A stretch of 64,000 bases of DNA from a virus. Positions 1-8,371 of this stretch are shown here, piece by piece. Position 1 is the first letter of the stretch. Each line of letters opens with the position of its first letter. Position numbers and translations under genes: made by a program. The stretch lies in the IMG/VR virus record IMGVR_UViG_3300046810_000166, positions 1 through 64,000 of that record; one strand, written 5' to 3'. The notes under the pieces are model-generated. The model was not told where the DNA came from. It did not search any database and was given only the letters and a program-made list of their open reading frames with translations.

Positions 1-701
1 AAGCCAGACACGCCCAGCCCCTTGTCCTTTTTCCACTCCAGCTCGATCGCGGCCGAGTCCATCGACAGCGAGTCGCGGGTCAGCTTGCCCATGAACTGCG
101 AGAAGGCGTCGCGGCCCAGCTTCTTGCGCTCGCGCGGCTTGAATTCCCAGCCGCAATTGGCGATGAAGCGGTTGAGCTTCTTGATGTTCTCCTGCTCGGA
201 CTTGGTCAGGTGGTGGTCCTTGTCCATGTGGCGGATCTCGTAGCCCGGCAGGTCGTTGCCCGACTCGGACACTGCGCAAAAGCGCTGCACCTGCCGCATC
301 CGGGTCAGCGTCACGGCCGACAGCACCGGCACCTGATCGACCACGCCGCGCATGGCGTCGAAGCTCATCAGGCTCGGGCGCTCCCAATACTCGCCCTGCA
401 TGTTCACCATGAAGTCGTCCAGCTGCACCGACTGCATGCCCGGCTTCCGGTTGCGCAGGTTGTTGGACGGATACGGGACGATGTTGGCGCTCATCGCCTT
501 TTCCATCGTCAGGTGGTCGTTGGCCATGGCCAGAAAATCCTTGAGGTGCCCCATCGGCGCCAGATCGCTGGCGGTGGGCATGTAGGACTTCTGGAGCTCT
601 GCCAACGCATCGCGGCGCTCATCCGCAGGCGCCAGCCTGTCGAACGCCACCACCTCAACGCGATCGCGCGCAAGGCCCCGGCGCTTGGATTTGTCGGTCA
701 T
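1..701 (-). CDS. Portal protein, N-terminal part (cut by window edge)
   Basis: About 233 N-terminal residues are present; the C-terminus lies beyond base 1. The ATG at 701 is preceded by GAGGG about 9 bases upstream. The stretch RDSLSMDSAAIELEWKKDKG near the window edge is like the region of tailed-phage portal proteins just before the crown/wing domain, and the gene sits downstream (in transcription sense) of the terminase. Portals form the dodecameric DNA channel at one capsid vertex and dock the terminase. A late-promoter motif lies 36 bases upstream of the start. The assignment rests on remembered family resemblance, not on a search. Confidence 0.62.
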   Translation of the reverse strand, partial: MTDKSKRRGLARDRVEVVAFDRLAPADERRDALAELQKSYMPTASDLAPMGHLKDFLAMANDHLTMEKAMSANIVPYPSNNLRNRKPGMQSVQLDDFMVNMQGEYWERPSLMSFDAMRGVVDQVPVLSAVTLTRMRQVQRFCAVSESGNDLPGYEIRHMDKDHHLTKSEQENIKKLNRFIANCGWEFKPRERKKLGRDAFSQFMGKLTRDSLSMDSAAIELEWKKDKGLGVSG

Positions 702-736
702 TGGTGAAACCCTCATGTAATTCACCACACCCTAAC

Positions 737-744
737 GTCACGAC
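737..744 (-). promoter_or_regulatory. Late-promoter motif GTCGTGAC (portal)
   Basis: Reads GGTCGTGACGTTAGG on the minus strand, 36 bases upstream of the portal ATG. One of ten near-identical motifs in the window, all facing minus-strand genes. Confidence 0.7.
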
Positions 745-780
745 CGGGGCGACAACTTCTCGACGGGAACAAAAAAGGGC

Positions 781-809
781 TTGCGGAACTAACGCAAAGC
801 GTATATAGT
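781..809 (+). promoter_or_regulatory. Sigma70-type promoter with spacer operator
   Basis: TTGCGG (781-786), 17-base spacer, TATAGT (804-809). The spacer contains the palindrome ACGCAAAGCGT (792-802), so a bound repressor would block RNA polymerase. It drives the plus-strand cassette 845-3670. Confidence 0.8.
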
Positions 810-844
810 TCATTCCATCAAACAACTCTTGGCGAGGAAACGAC

Positions 845-1342
845 ATGGACAAGAATCAATCGAAAGCGCTGAGCATCGAGCTGGCACAGGCTGTCAGCGC
901 CATCCTGAAAAAGCACAATCTCGGCACTTCGGTGGTCAGCACCGGCGGCAACGAAAGCGGCATCCTCCTCACGGTGACGTTCGCCGGCGACAAGGCAAAG
1001 CCGAGCGCAAACGCGGTGTCGCGCTACAAGAAATTCGGCGCCAAGCTGGGCCTGCCGACCCTCGGCACCATGATGATGGTGGCCGGCAAGGAATACGCGC
1101 TGGTCGGCCTGTCCTCCGATGGCGCGCGCGTCAAGGCCCTGCTGAACCAGCCGGGCGCCGCCGTGGTTGACCTGCCGCTGTCCGCCGTGCAGGCCGCGAT
1201 CGCCGCCGCCGGCGCCAAGATCGTGAAAGAGCAGGAGAAGGCCGAGCAGGCCCAGCCGGACGATGTGGTCGACCCGAACGTGACCGCGATGCTGGGCGCG
1301 ATCGGCGCCAAGGCCGCCAAGCCGGCCGAGGGCCAGCAGTGA
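845..1342 (+). CDS. Hypothetical phage protein, first gene of plus cassette
   Basis: 165 aa starting at an ATG with GAGGA six bases upstream. I do not recognise the family. The middle is Gly/Ala/Val-rich with alternating beta-like segments (VVSTGGNESGILLTVTF) and the C-terminus is a charged Ala/Pro tail, which suggests a small globular domain with a flexible end. It is the promoter-proximal gene of a tight six-gene chain; its stop overlaps the next start by four bases (GTGA). Expression is probably early and repressor-controlled. Confidence 0.8.
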   Translation: MDKNQSKALSIELAQAVSAILKKHNLGTSVVSTGGNESGILLTVTFAGDKAKPSANAVSRYKKFGAKLGLPTLGTMMMVAGKEYALVGLSSDGARVKALLNQPGAAVVDLPLSAVQAAIAAAGAKIVKEQEKAEQAQPDDVVDPNVTAMLGAIGAKAAKPAEGQQ

Positions 1343-1542
1343 GCCGAGCGCCCCACGTGGTGCTGCTCGACGGCCGATTCTTCTGCCGTCACTGCGGCGC
1401 CAGCTACACGATGAACCTGCCGGCCCCGATCAACGTTGCCGCCGCTGCCATGAACGCCTTCGTGGACGACCACGAAAAATGCAAGCTGGCCACCCCGAAC
1501 GTGCCCGGCACCCAGCTCGACCTGTTGAAAGATGGTAAATAA
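1339..1542 (+). CDS. Small zinc-ribbon-like protein
   Basis: 67 aa from a GTG that overlaps the preceding stop (GTGA). CRHC near residue 16 and HEKC near residue 47 give a C-x2-C...H-x2-C arrangement typical of a small zinc finger. Such proteins in phage cassettes often bind nucleic acid or host factors, but no function can be named here. Translationally coupled on both sides. Confidence 0.75.
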   Translation: MSRAPHVVLLDGRFFCRHCGASYTMNLPAPINVAAAAMNAFVDDHEKCKLATPNVPGTQLDLLKDGK

Positions 1543-2444
1543 TGCAACCCGGTAACTACACCGCCCATGCGCTCGACTTCTTCCTGAATACCCCGGAAGG
1601 CAAGGCCCACCCGCGCATCTACCCGCGCAGTGTCACCGGCATGATGATGGCGCTGGACGCCATGCAGGCCGGCCAGAAGTTCCTCATGCCCGAATACGGC
1701 CGTGTTTTCGCCCCCGGCACCCGGCGCGGCGACTTCCGCGACCTGCTGCGCCTGCCTTACCCGGTCTGTGTGCTGGAGTATTTCTGCCCCGAATTAAACA
1801 AGCGCGATGCGGACAACGTCCGGCTGTCTGACTTCTTCCCCAAGCGCCGGATTGCCATCCTGCTGGACACCGGGCAGCTGCCAGAATTCAAGGGCACATC
1901 GAGCGACAACACCATCATGGTCGTCGGCTGCTGCGAGGTTGAGGACGGGTTCTGGACCTTCCTGCCGGGCGCGGCCATCCTGAACCCCGACACCGTCGAT
2001 GTGAACCCGGAAACCGGCCTGTTCAGCATCATCCCGGCCCCCTTTATCGAGGAAGCATGGGACCGCCCGAACTACACCTTCGAGGAGAAGGTTTTCGATA
2101 TCGGCGACGAGGCCACGGCCGCCGTCGAGTTCATGATGACCATCAACTGCGAGAACGTGAAGCGCGAGCGGATCGAGCCCTCGGCCAAGCTAAACAGGAA
2201 GCGCGAGGCCAACGGCAAGCTGCCCTTCTCCAGCTATTGGGTGCTGGATGTGTTCAAGGAGCAGCGCGAGCGCGGCGCCGGACAGGGCGGCTCGCACGCC
2301 TCCCCGCGCATGCACTTCCGCCGTGGCCATATCCGCCGGCTGGCCAGCGGCAAAACCACCTTCGTGCGCCACACCATGGTCGGCTCGGGCGAGGCCGGCG
2401 TGGTGCAGAAAACCTATAATTTGAAAGGAGCCCACCATGGCTGA
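1542..2444 (+). CDS. Hypothetical protein with RRGHIRR motif
   Basis: 300 aa; ATG overlaps the previous stop by one base (TAATG). The C-terminal segment HFRRGHIRRL...FVRHTMVG belongs to a motif common in uncharacterised phage and prophage proteins (HxRRGHxRR followed by a short basic strand). The N-terminal two thirds has an aromatic, beta-rich composition with no motif I can name. It may be a small regulatory or anti-host protein, judging only from its place in an early cassette. Confidence 0.8.
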   Translation: MQPGNYTAHALDFFLNTPEGKAHPRIYPRSVTGMMMALDAMQAGQKFLMPEYGRVFAPGTRRGDFRDLLRLPYPVCVLEYFCPELNKRDADNVRLSDFFPKRRIAILLDTGQLPEFKGTSSDNTIMVVGCCEVEDGFWTFLPGAAILNPDTVDVNPETGLFSIIPAPFIEEAWDRPNYTFEEKVFDIGDEATAAVEFMMTINCENVKRERIEPSAKLNRKREANGKLPFSSYWVLDVFKEQRERGAGQGGSHASPRMHFRRGHIRRLASGKTTFVRHTMVGSGEAGVVQKTYNLKGAHHG

Positions 2445-2823
2445 CACCAGCACCAAGACCATCGCCGACCTGCAGAAGGGCGACACCTGCTATATGTTCG
2501 GCGGCTTTCCGCGCGGCGCCACCGGCGGCATCGAGGTGGAGGTCACCACGGCGGGCAGGGCGTACCTGCATGTCCGCCGGGCGGGCGCCAGCGCCGACAC
2601 GCGCGCCGTGAAGTTTTGCCGGCAGAGCGGCATAGAAGCGGCCGACACCAACTACAAGCGACTTCTGGTGCTCGACCGTGATGCCTATCTGGCCCGCCAG
2701 AAAGCGATCGCTGCCCATGCCAAGCTGCGCCGCAACATTGGGGCCGTTCTGCCTGATGACGTGACGCTGGCCGACATCGAGGCCGCTGCCGCGCTGCTGA
2801 AAATCGATCTGAACGAGAAATGA
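2437..2823 (+). CDS. Hypothetical protein
   Basis: 128 aa; AAAGGAG lies just upstream of the ATG, inside the end of the previous gene. The first half looks beta-rich and the last 40 residues are helical with a KAIAAHAKLRRNIG segment. No recognised domain. Its stop overlaps the next start (ATGA), so it is coupled to the two HTH-like genes that follow. Confidence 0.75.
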   Translation: MADTSTKTIADLQKGDTCYMFGGFPRGATGGIEVEVTTAGRAYLHVRRAGASADTRAVKFCRQSGIEAADTNYKRLLVLDRDAYLARQKAIAAHAKLRRNIGAVLPDDVTLADIEAAAALLKIDLNEK

Positions 2824-3230
2824 TGCAAAGAAACAAAATGAAGCACCAGCAGCGCAAGGCCGAGCGCCACGCCAAGGCCGAGCAGCTGCTGCGCGAGAAG
2901 GATTACAGTCTCAAGGAACTGGCGGCCGCGCTGCCCTACCAGATCAGCCATGCCCGGCTCATGATATACGAGCTGATGGGTATGGAGGGCGGCAAGCGTC
3001 AGGTGTTCATCTGCGGCTGGGATGTGGCGCCGAGGGCCAAGCGCGGCTACACCTGCACGCCGCGCTATCGGTGGGTCATGCACGCCGAGGCGAACGCGCC
3101 GCGCCCGGACAGTGAGGAGTGCCGCCGGCGCCTGCGCTTTGTCCCGGCCGGCGTACCGATCGAGGTGCCGAAGCTGCTGCCAAGCGCGCACAATGATCTG
3201 ATGGCGGCCCTGTTCGGGAGGGCGGCATGA
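2820..3230 (+). CDS. Winged-helix-like protein, first of a paralogous pair
   Basis: 136 aa from the ATG overlapping the previous stop; an internal Met at codon 7 is an alternative start. Residues about 30-55 (YSLKELAAALPYQISHARL) fit a helix-turn-helix. A following QVFICGWDVAPRAKRGYTC segment is matched in the next gene by RVIFIANWPYAGEKRPRRV, so the two genes appear to be tandem paralogues. Probable DNA-binding regulators; the target is unknown. Confidence 0.72.
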   Translation: MMQRNKMKHQQRKAERHAKAEQLLREKDYSLKELAAALPYQISHARLMIYELMGMEGGKRQVFICGWDVAPRAKRGYTCTPRYRWVMHAEANAPRPDSEECRRRLRFVPAGVPIEVPKLLPSAHNDLMAALFGRAA

Positions 3231-3670
3231 AGGACGATCTGGACACGACCGAGGCGGGGCGCCGCAAGCTGGCACGCGCCAAGGAGGTGCTGGCCGAGAA
3301 GGCGCTGACGATCCACCAGCTGGCCGGGGAGATCCACTGCAGCAAGGTGCACGCCTACCGCTACATCGCGCTCCTGCGCGGCGAGCGGCCGCACCACCCG
3401 CGCGTGATCTTCATCGCCAACTGGCCCTATGCCGGCGAGAAGCGCCCGCGCCGGGTGCCAGCCTTCCGCCTGATGGTCACCGGCGAGGAGAAGGACATGG
3501 AAAAGCCGGCCAACCTCACGCGGGCCGAGCGCGTCCAGCGGAAAGTCGAGCGCATGCGCACGGACAAGGAGCTGAACCGGCGCGTCAATCTGATCCGCCG
3601 CATCCGCCACCGGATCAGGACCGCCGGCGACCAGCTGCACCCGCTACCGGCCGGCTTTTTCAAGACTTGA
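3227..3670 (+). CDS. Winged-helix-like protein, second of a paralogous pair
   Basis: 147 aa, ATGA-coupled to the preceding paralogue. LTIHQLAGEIHCSKVHAYRY is a good helix-turn-helix candidate, followed by the same Phe/Ile-x-Asn/Gly-Trp strand as its neighbour and a strongly basic C-terminal tail (about 20 Arg/Lys in the last 60 residues). Likely a nucleic-acid-binding protein. It ends the cassette and is followed by a GC-rich hairpin. Confidence 0.75.
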   Translation: MKDDLDTTEAGRRKLARAKEVLAEKALTIHQLAGEIHCSKVHAYRYIALLRGERPHHPRVIFIANWPYAGEKRPRRVPAFRLMVTGEEKDMEKPANLTRAERVQRKVERMRTDKELNRRVNLIRRIRHRIRTAGDQLHPLPAGFFKT

Positions 3671-3684
3671 TGCCTGCAGGAACT

Positions 3685-3716
3685 GCCGGCCGCGTTCACT
3701 GGCCGGCGCGTATTTT
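3685..3716 (+). terminator. Weak intrinsic terminator
   Basis: GCCGGCC (3685-3691) pairs with GGCCGGC (3701-3707), followed by GCGTATTTT. The T tract is short and offset, so termination may be partial. Confidence 0.45.
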
Positions 3717-3717
3717 G

Positions 3718-3730
3718 AACGCTTAGCGTT
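3718..3730. promoter_or_regulatory. Palindromic operator variant AACGCTTAGCGTT
   Basis: Perfect 13-base palindrome about 90 bases upstream of the XRE gene. It is intermediate between the ACGCATTGCGT operators and the AACTCTTAGAGTT palindrome at 22192-22204, so it may be the regulator's own control site (inference). Confidence 0.5.
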
Positions 3731-3816
3731 ATTTAACCGATTGATTCTTGATGAAAACTAACGCAAAAGGTAAGTGGCCTGTTACAATACCGCCGTATCA
3801 ACCACAGGAGTCCACC

Positions 3817-4068
3817 ATGAGCATCACCATGAAAGACCGGCGCGACAAACCCGCGCGCCCGACCAAGGAACAGGTGGCGGCCGCCCGCCGGGCTGCCAAT
3901 ATCAGTCAGGATACGGCGGCCGCGCTGGTGCACCTGAGCTCCAGCGTGCGCTGGAGCGAGTACGAGCGCGGCGAGCGCAACATCGACCCGGCCAAGTTCG
4001 AGCTGTTCCAGATCAAGACCGGCCAGCACCCGGACTACGTGCCGCGCGGCGTGGCCATCACCGCTTAG
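3817..4068 (+). CDS. XRE-family helix-turn-helix regulator
   Basis: 83 aa; the start is fixed by CAGGAG seven bases upstream of the ATG (an in-frame ATG at 3748 lacks a ribosome site). Residues about 19-65 (QVAAARRAANISQDTAAALV, then WSEYERGERNIDP) are a typical XRE/lambda-repressor-like fold with its recognition helix and YERGxR signature. Its 3' end runs 11 bases into the terminase stop region on the opposite strand. Upstream lie the palindrome at 3718-3730 and a half-site ACTAACGCAAAAGG. It is one of two candidates for the protein that reads the ACGCATTGCGT operators. Confidence 0.85.
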   Translation: MSITMKDRRDKPARPTKEQVAAARRAANISQDTAAALVHLSSSVRWSEYERGERNIDPAKFELFQIKTGQHPDYVPRGVAITA

Positions 4069-6703
4069 ACTCGAAGAAGTAGCAAGCAATATCCTGCGCG
4101 CGAACCGCCAGATCGCGCTCCACGCACCACTCGTTATCCGGGTCGAAGTGCTCGCACCCACCACATTTCCCCATCTGCTCCACCTGCGCGCGCTGATCGG
4201 CGATCGCACTCACCACCGGGCTGTTGGCCACTGCGCCGCCATTCGCCGTCGCCACATTCGGCTTCGCCTCGTCAGGGAACAGGAACATCGCCGTGCCGTG
4301 CGCGCGCGCCCATGCCACGTTCAGCAGCATGTAGGCATAGGAGAAGTGCGGGTCGATGCCGACCTTGACCACCTTGCGGCTGTATTTCTTCTGCTCCTCG
4401 TCCTTCTCCACGATCAGGGCGGTGCGGGTGAAGTGCATGAACACCCGGTCCCTGAGTAGCGGGATGATGACGCGCTCGCCCTTCGTGCCCTTCTCCAGCA
4501 CCTCCTGCTTGAGCCCATCCGGTGGCGGGAATACCGTCACCTTGTTCTGGATGCGCTTCATGGCCACCTGCATGCACTTGTACTGGTCGAGAATGACGGT
4601 GTAGCGGTCGCGGTCCTCCTCGTCGGTCTTGCGCTCGGAATTGGTGGCCTTGGAGTCGCCCCACCGCATCATATCTTCCTTGATGTCGGCGTAGCCGGCC
4701 AAGAACACCTTGCCGGCGTGGCGGTTGGCGAAGCGCTTGGCGTCGTTGTAGTTCGGCAGGGTTTCGACCACGCACACGGCCACACCATACAGCGCCATCA
4801 GTTCATCGCAGCGATCGAACGGGCTGGCCTCGGGATTCTCGGGCGTGGGCGCCACCAGAATCTCCTCCACGTGCACGATGCCCATGTGCCCGGACGGCAT
4901 GCGGATCGCGATGATGGCCACGTTGTAGTTGCCCATCTGGTCGATGCCCATGTAGGAGCCGGACGCGCGCGCCAGCCACTGCAGGCCCAGCCGGGCGCCC
5001 TCCTCGGCGCAGGCGTTGAGCATTTCGAGGTTGACCGGCACCTGCGACGGGTCGGTGTAGGGCTTGCCCAGCACGCGATTCCAGAAGTTCTTGAGGTCGT
5101 CCGCCGAGTGGTACTTGGTGATGATGTTGCGGGCCGTGATGGTCGGCGACAGGAACTGCGGGAAGTGCAGGGACACCGTCATCGGCGTGCCCTCCTCGTC
5201 CACCCAGCGCTGCTTGTCCATGTCCCAATAGCCGCGCTGGGCCTCCCACTTGCCGGCCTGCGGGTTGTCGATCCAGCCGCCGCAGCTCTTGCACACATAG
5301 CGGTAGTCGCGGATCTCGGGGTCGTACTTGATGCAGGCCGGGAAGTAGGAGTCGAGCGCGTGGTGCTCGCCGCAGCTCGGGCACAGGGTGCAGAACTGGT
5401 GCATCGTGCCCTGCTTGTAGAGCCAGTCGATATCGGCGTCCGGCCAGTTCGCGGTCGACCCGGCCAGCGTGAACTTGATGCGCGAGCCGGAAAGACGCTC
5501 CTTGGTCTTCTCGATCTGCTCCTTCGTCATTTCCTGCACTTCGTCCAGCGACAGCACGTCCAGCGGGATCGACTCGGTGGCGCCCTTGCCGCTGGTCCAC
5601 ATGAAGTGAAAGCGCGAGCGGCCCATGACGCGCACCAGAACGTTGCCCTCGCCCTTGTTCGAGCCGGTGGTCGAGTCGGTGGTCAGCAGCTTGTGCGCGG
5701 CCGGGATGGTGCGCAGGATGGGCATGAATCGCACCGAGGACTTGACGCCGGCGAGGCTCATATCGGGCAGGTACATGCCGATCTTGCAGGGGCTGAACTT
5801 GATGGCCATGTAGATCATGGCCAGCATTTCCATGACGGTGAATCCGACCTGCGTGCACTTCATCATCACCACCATGCGCTCGAACGCCTCCGCGATCGTG
5901 CTGGGGATCTGGTCGTACACAAACCACATGGCCGGCCGGTTGGCCAGCTCGAACGGCATGTCGTCCACCTGCAGGCCGCTGGCGGCGAGGCGCAGGCACC
6001 ATTCGCGGAAGGTTTCGTCCACGCCAATGATGGTCTGCTCGTCGGTCAGCTCGATGCCGTCCACGAACGCGCCGTTGCGCTCCTGCTCGAAGGCCTCGGG
6101 CTTCATCACCATCCGGTCGCGCTCGACGGCCTCCTGATCGGCGTGCGGGTTGTCCTCGGCGCGCATGTGGAAGACGGCGCCGTCGCGGCCCTCGTCGGCG
6201 ATTCGGGCCAGCGTGGCGAAGTCGTTGAACATGCCGCGCGGCTTGCCAAAGAACCACGCCTGCCCCCGGTAGCGGGTCAGCAGGCCGGACACCGCCTCGT
6301 CCCACAGGCTGGCCAAGTGCTCGATCTGGACCGCGTCATCGACCACCACCATGGAGAACTGGTCCCACACGCGGAAGGGTTTGTCCATCGGCACCAGCAG
6401 GATCACGCCGCCGGTGGTCAGGACGATGCGGTCGCGGTCGATCGGGCTGCGCGGGGAGATCAGCGGCTCGATCATGCCGTAGATGCGACGCTTGACCGCG
6501 TCCACGGCCTCCTCGTTCGGCAGCAGCACGGCCACCCGGTTGCCATGGATGGCGCCGCGCTTGGACGCCAGCACGATGTCGATGGCCAGCGTAGTCTTGC
6601 CCGAGTCGACGCCGCCGGCCACCACGTTCACGCGCGCCATGGACGCGGCGATCTCGGCCTGTACCGGGGTCAGCTTCGGGAGTTTGATGAGGAGTTCTGC
6701 CAC
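4058..6703 (-). CDS. terL: Terminase large subunit, GpA type with an extra N-terminal ATPase
   Basis: 881 aa from a GTG with AGAGG six bases upstream. Residues 29-38 (AGGVDSGKTT) are a clean Walker A and 118-123 (MVVVDDA) a Walker B; WFFGKPRGMF and FHMRAEDNPH continue the pattern of a terminase ATPase up to about residue 225. A second, GpA-type unit follows: a degenerate P-loop KCTQVGFTVM (282-291), Walker B LSLDEVQE (385-392), paired CxxC zinc sites (about 435-480) and a nuclease part beginning near YMGIDQMG (about 600). GpA-type enzymes alone are usually 600-700 aa, so the N-terminal 230 residues look like an added or duplicated ATPase. It packages DNA into the prohead with the portal. A late-promoter motif precedes it. 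Confidence 0.88.
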   Translation of the reverse strand: MAELLIKLPKLTPVQAEIAASMARVNVVAGGVDSGKTTLAIDIVLASKRGAIHGNRVAVLLPNEEAVDAVKRRIYGMIEPLISPRSPIDRDRIVLTTGGVILLVPMDKPFRVWDQFSMVVVDDAVQIEHLASLWDEAVSGLLTRYRGQAWFFGKPRGMFNDFATLARIADEGRDGAVFHMRAEDNPHADQEAVERDRMVMKPEAFEQERNGAFVDGIELTDEQTIIGVDETFREWCLRLAASGLQVDDMPFELANRPAMWFVYDQIPSTIAEAFERMVVMMKCTQVGFTVMEMLAMIYMAIKFSPCKIGMYLPDMSLAGVKSSVRFMPILRTIPAAHKLLTTDSTTGSNKGEGNVLVRVMGRSRFHFMWTSGKGATESIPLDVLSLDEVQEMTKEQIEKTKERLSGSRIKFTLAGSTANWPDADIDWLYKQGTMHQFCTLCPSCGEHHALDSYFPACIKYDPEIRDYRYVCKSCGGWIDNPQAGKWEAQRGYWDMDKQRWVDEEGTPMTVSLHFPQFLSPTITARNIITKYHSADDLKNFWNRVLGKPYTDPSQVPVNLEMLNACAEEGARLGLQWLARASGSYMGIDQMGNYNVAIIAIRMPSGHMGIVHVEEILVAPTPENPEASPFDRCDELMALYGVAVCVVETLPNYNDAKRFANRHAGKVFLAGYADIKEDMMRWGDSKATNSERKTDEEDRDRYTVILDQYKCMQVAMKRIQNKVTVFPPPDGLKQEVLEKGTKGERVIIPLLRDRVFMHFTRTALIVEKDEEQKKYSRKVVKVGIDPHFSYAYMLLNVAWARAHGTAMFLFPDEAKPNVATANGGAVANSPVVSAIADQRAQVEQMGKCGGCEHFDPDNEWCVERDLAVRAQDIACYFFESKR

Positions 6704-6738
6704 TGGATGCCTCTGTGTTTCGAGGCCTCCAGTGTCGT

Positions 6739-6746
6739 GTCACGAC
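6739..6746 (-). promoter_or_regulatory. Late-promoter motif GTCGTGAC (terminase)
   Basis: CAGTCGTGACACGACACTGG on the minus strand, 36 bases upstream of the terminase GTG. Here the core also forms the palindrome GTCGTGtCACGAC (plus strand). Confidence 0.75.
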
Positions 6747-6752
6747 TGAAAA

Positions 6753-7181
6753 TCAGAGGGGTCTTGACTGCTTCGCGGCGATCGCACGGCGCTTGGCGGC
6801 GCGGCGTTCGCGCTTGGCCTCGGCGGCCTCCACCACGGCAAAATCCTCGTCGGGCGGCGAGAACTGCCATGGCACGGTGGCGCCAGCCGGGATCGCGCCC
6901 TTCACCTGCGTGCGCACCGCGTACCAGCCATAGCAGGGCAGCTTGGGATGCTGATGGCACATGAAGGGCACGTTCTCCACGATGCACTTCATCAGGTCGA
7001 CCTGCGTTTGCGCGCAGCCGTTCGGCACCGTGCCAGCCCGGAACGCGCAGGTCTTGCAGCGCTCGTCGGGCTCACCGGCAGCTTCCAGCTTGGCCACGCA
7101 CTTGTCGGCCAGCGCGGCGGTCTGCTCGCCGGCCGCGCGCCCTTCCGGGCTCACGCGGTGATGGTCGTGCGCTTCCTTCAC
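6753..7181 (-). CDS. Cys-rich hypothetical protein
   Basis: 142 aa from a GTG overlapping the previous stop (GTGA). CKTCAF, GCAQT, MKC, FMCHQH and PCYGWY give six or more cysteines and histidines spaced like a metal site (zinc or iron-sulfur). The C-terminal 35 residues are a very basic Lys/Arg/Ala tail. Homologues of this type occur in many phages without known function. It ends about 50 bases before the terminase start, with a late-promoter motif in between. Confidence 0.75.
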   Translation of the reverse strand: MKEAHDHHRVSPEGRAAGEQTAALADKCVAKLEAAGEPDERCKTCAFRAGTVPNGCAQTQVDLMKCIVENVPFMCHQHPKLPCYGWYAVRTQVKGAIPAGATVPWQFSPPDEDFAVVEAAEAKRERRAAKRRAIAAKQSRPL

Positions 7182-7945
7182 TGGCCGTCCTCCGGGGTGC
7201 CAGCGCCATACGTTGGCGGGCGCGAGTCGAGCATGCCGATCGTTTCTTCCCACGTACTCCCCGGCGGCAGGTGGTCACGGATCACGGCCGTGACCTGCGC
7301 ATGGGCTTCGACCTGCCCGGCCTTGTCCAGCGCGATCGCAGCGTGCTCCAGCGCGCACTCGGCGTCACGTGGCAGCGGGGCATGCTGCAGCTCGCGGCGG
7401 CGCTCCACGCCCTCCAGCAGCGGCTCCTTGGCCCCTTCCGGCACCCGGCGCGCGCGGATCTTGTCGGCCGTGCCCTTGGCCATCAGCGCGATCTGGTCGG
7501 CCTGCTGGAATCCGCAGTCAACCACCGCCATGACGAAGCCCTCGATCGCGGCCGCCTGCGCCTCCAGCACGGCATTGAATGCCTGCTCGGCGGCGCCGAA
7601 GCGGTCGACCAGCTCCTGCGCCAGCTGCGGATGGGTGGCGGCGCACGACGCGGCATAGGCCTGAATCGCCGGGATCGCGTGCGGGTCGTGGGACAGGTCC
7701 AGCACGAAGTTGAAGCAGCCGTAGTGCTTCCCGCCGGGCAGATCGCTGCCGTCGACGCGCTGCACAAGGAACTTCTGGAATGCGCCCTGCGCCTCGGCCG
7801 GCTTATTCGGGTCGCGCGGCGGCAGCTGCCCAGTCACGCGGATCTTGGCCAGCGCCGCCAGCACGTCCGCCACGTTCTCGGGGCTGGTGCGGGCCAGACC
7901 CTCGGCCGACATCGCGGCCATCACCTTCTTGGTATTCTCATCCAT
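7178..7945 (-). CDS. Hypothetical protein
   Basis: 255 aa. The first 70 residues resemble an acidic/Ala-rich helical start, followed by a QKFLVQRVDGSDLPGGKHYG beta segment and a long Ala-rich helical region (about 110-190). No recognised domain. The position just upstream of the terminase genes would allow a packaging or head role, but a better small-terminase candidate lies at 32865-33455. Confidence 0.7.
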   Translation of the reverse strand: MDENTKKVMAAMSAEGLARTSPENVADVLAALAKIRVTGQLPPRDPNKPAEAQGAFQKFLVQRVDGSDLPGGKHYGCFNFVLDLSHDPHAIPAIQAYAASCAATHPQLAQELVDRFGAAEQAFNAVLEAQAAAIEGFVMAVVDCGFQQADQIALMAKGTADKIRARRVPEGAKEPLLEGVERRRELQHAPLPRDAECALEHAAIALDKAGQVEAHAQVTAVIRDHLPPGSTWEETIGMLDSRPPTYGAGTPEDGQ

Positions 7946-7966
7946 CGGTCATTCCTTTCGTAGTTG

Positions 7967-8371
7967 CTATGCTGTCACTTTGGTGCTGTAGTCCTTGGTC
8001 AGGGCGCCGGCCACGTGCAGCGCGGCCTCGATGCGCGCCAGATCGCGCTTGCGTTCCGTCTTGCATTGTGCCGAGTGGCGCAGCTTCCGCGCGCACAGCA
8101 CCAGCTCGGCCAGTGCCTCGGTCAGCTGCCTCTCGCGGCGCAGCAGCGCGCCGGCCTCACCCTGCTCCAGCTTCTGGATGCGGGCGTGCAGCTCCTTGAT
8201 CTTGCTCTTGTCCTGCGCGGCATGGGCGGCCAGTCCACGGTTGCGGCCCTCGCGGAACCAGTACATGGCGATCGAGCGCTGCGGCCTGTTGCCGGGCGTG
8301 GCGCGCGTCCAGACCACCTCGAACTCGGTGCGGACCACCTCGCGGGCGGTGATGTCGACAGCGCCTTCCAT
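7967..8371 (-). CDS. Coiled-coil hypothetical protein
   Basis: 134 aa; the ATG at 8371 overlaps the upstream stop (TGATG), which I prefer to longer frames that would cover the upstream gene. A short beta-like N-terminus (VRTEFEVVWTRATPG) is followed by about 85 residues of heptad-like helix (KIKELHARIQKLEQGEAGAL). No function recognised. Confidence 0.72.
   Translation of the reverse strand: MEGAVDITAREVVRTEFEVVWTRATPGNRPQRSIAMYWFREGRNRGLAAHAAQDKSKIKELHARIQKLEQGEAGALLRRERQLTEALAELVLCARKLRHSAQCKTERKRDLARIEAALHVAGALTKDYSTKVTA

Noticed and set aside
4718-6964. A 748-codon plus-strand frame opposite the terminase
   Set aside because: Same shadow effect; the terminase motifs are on the minus strand.
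7178-7945. This gene as the small terminase
   Set aside because: It lacks an N-terminal HTH; the 32865-33455 protein has the full TerS layout.
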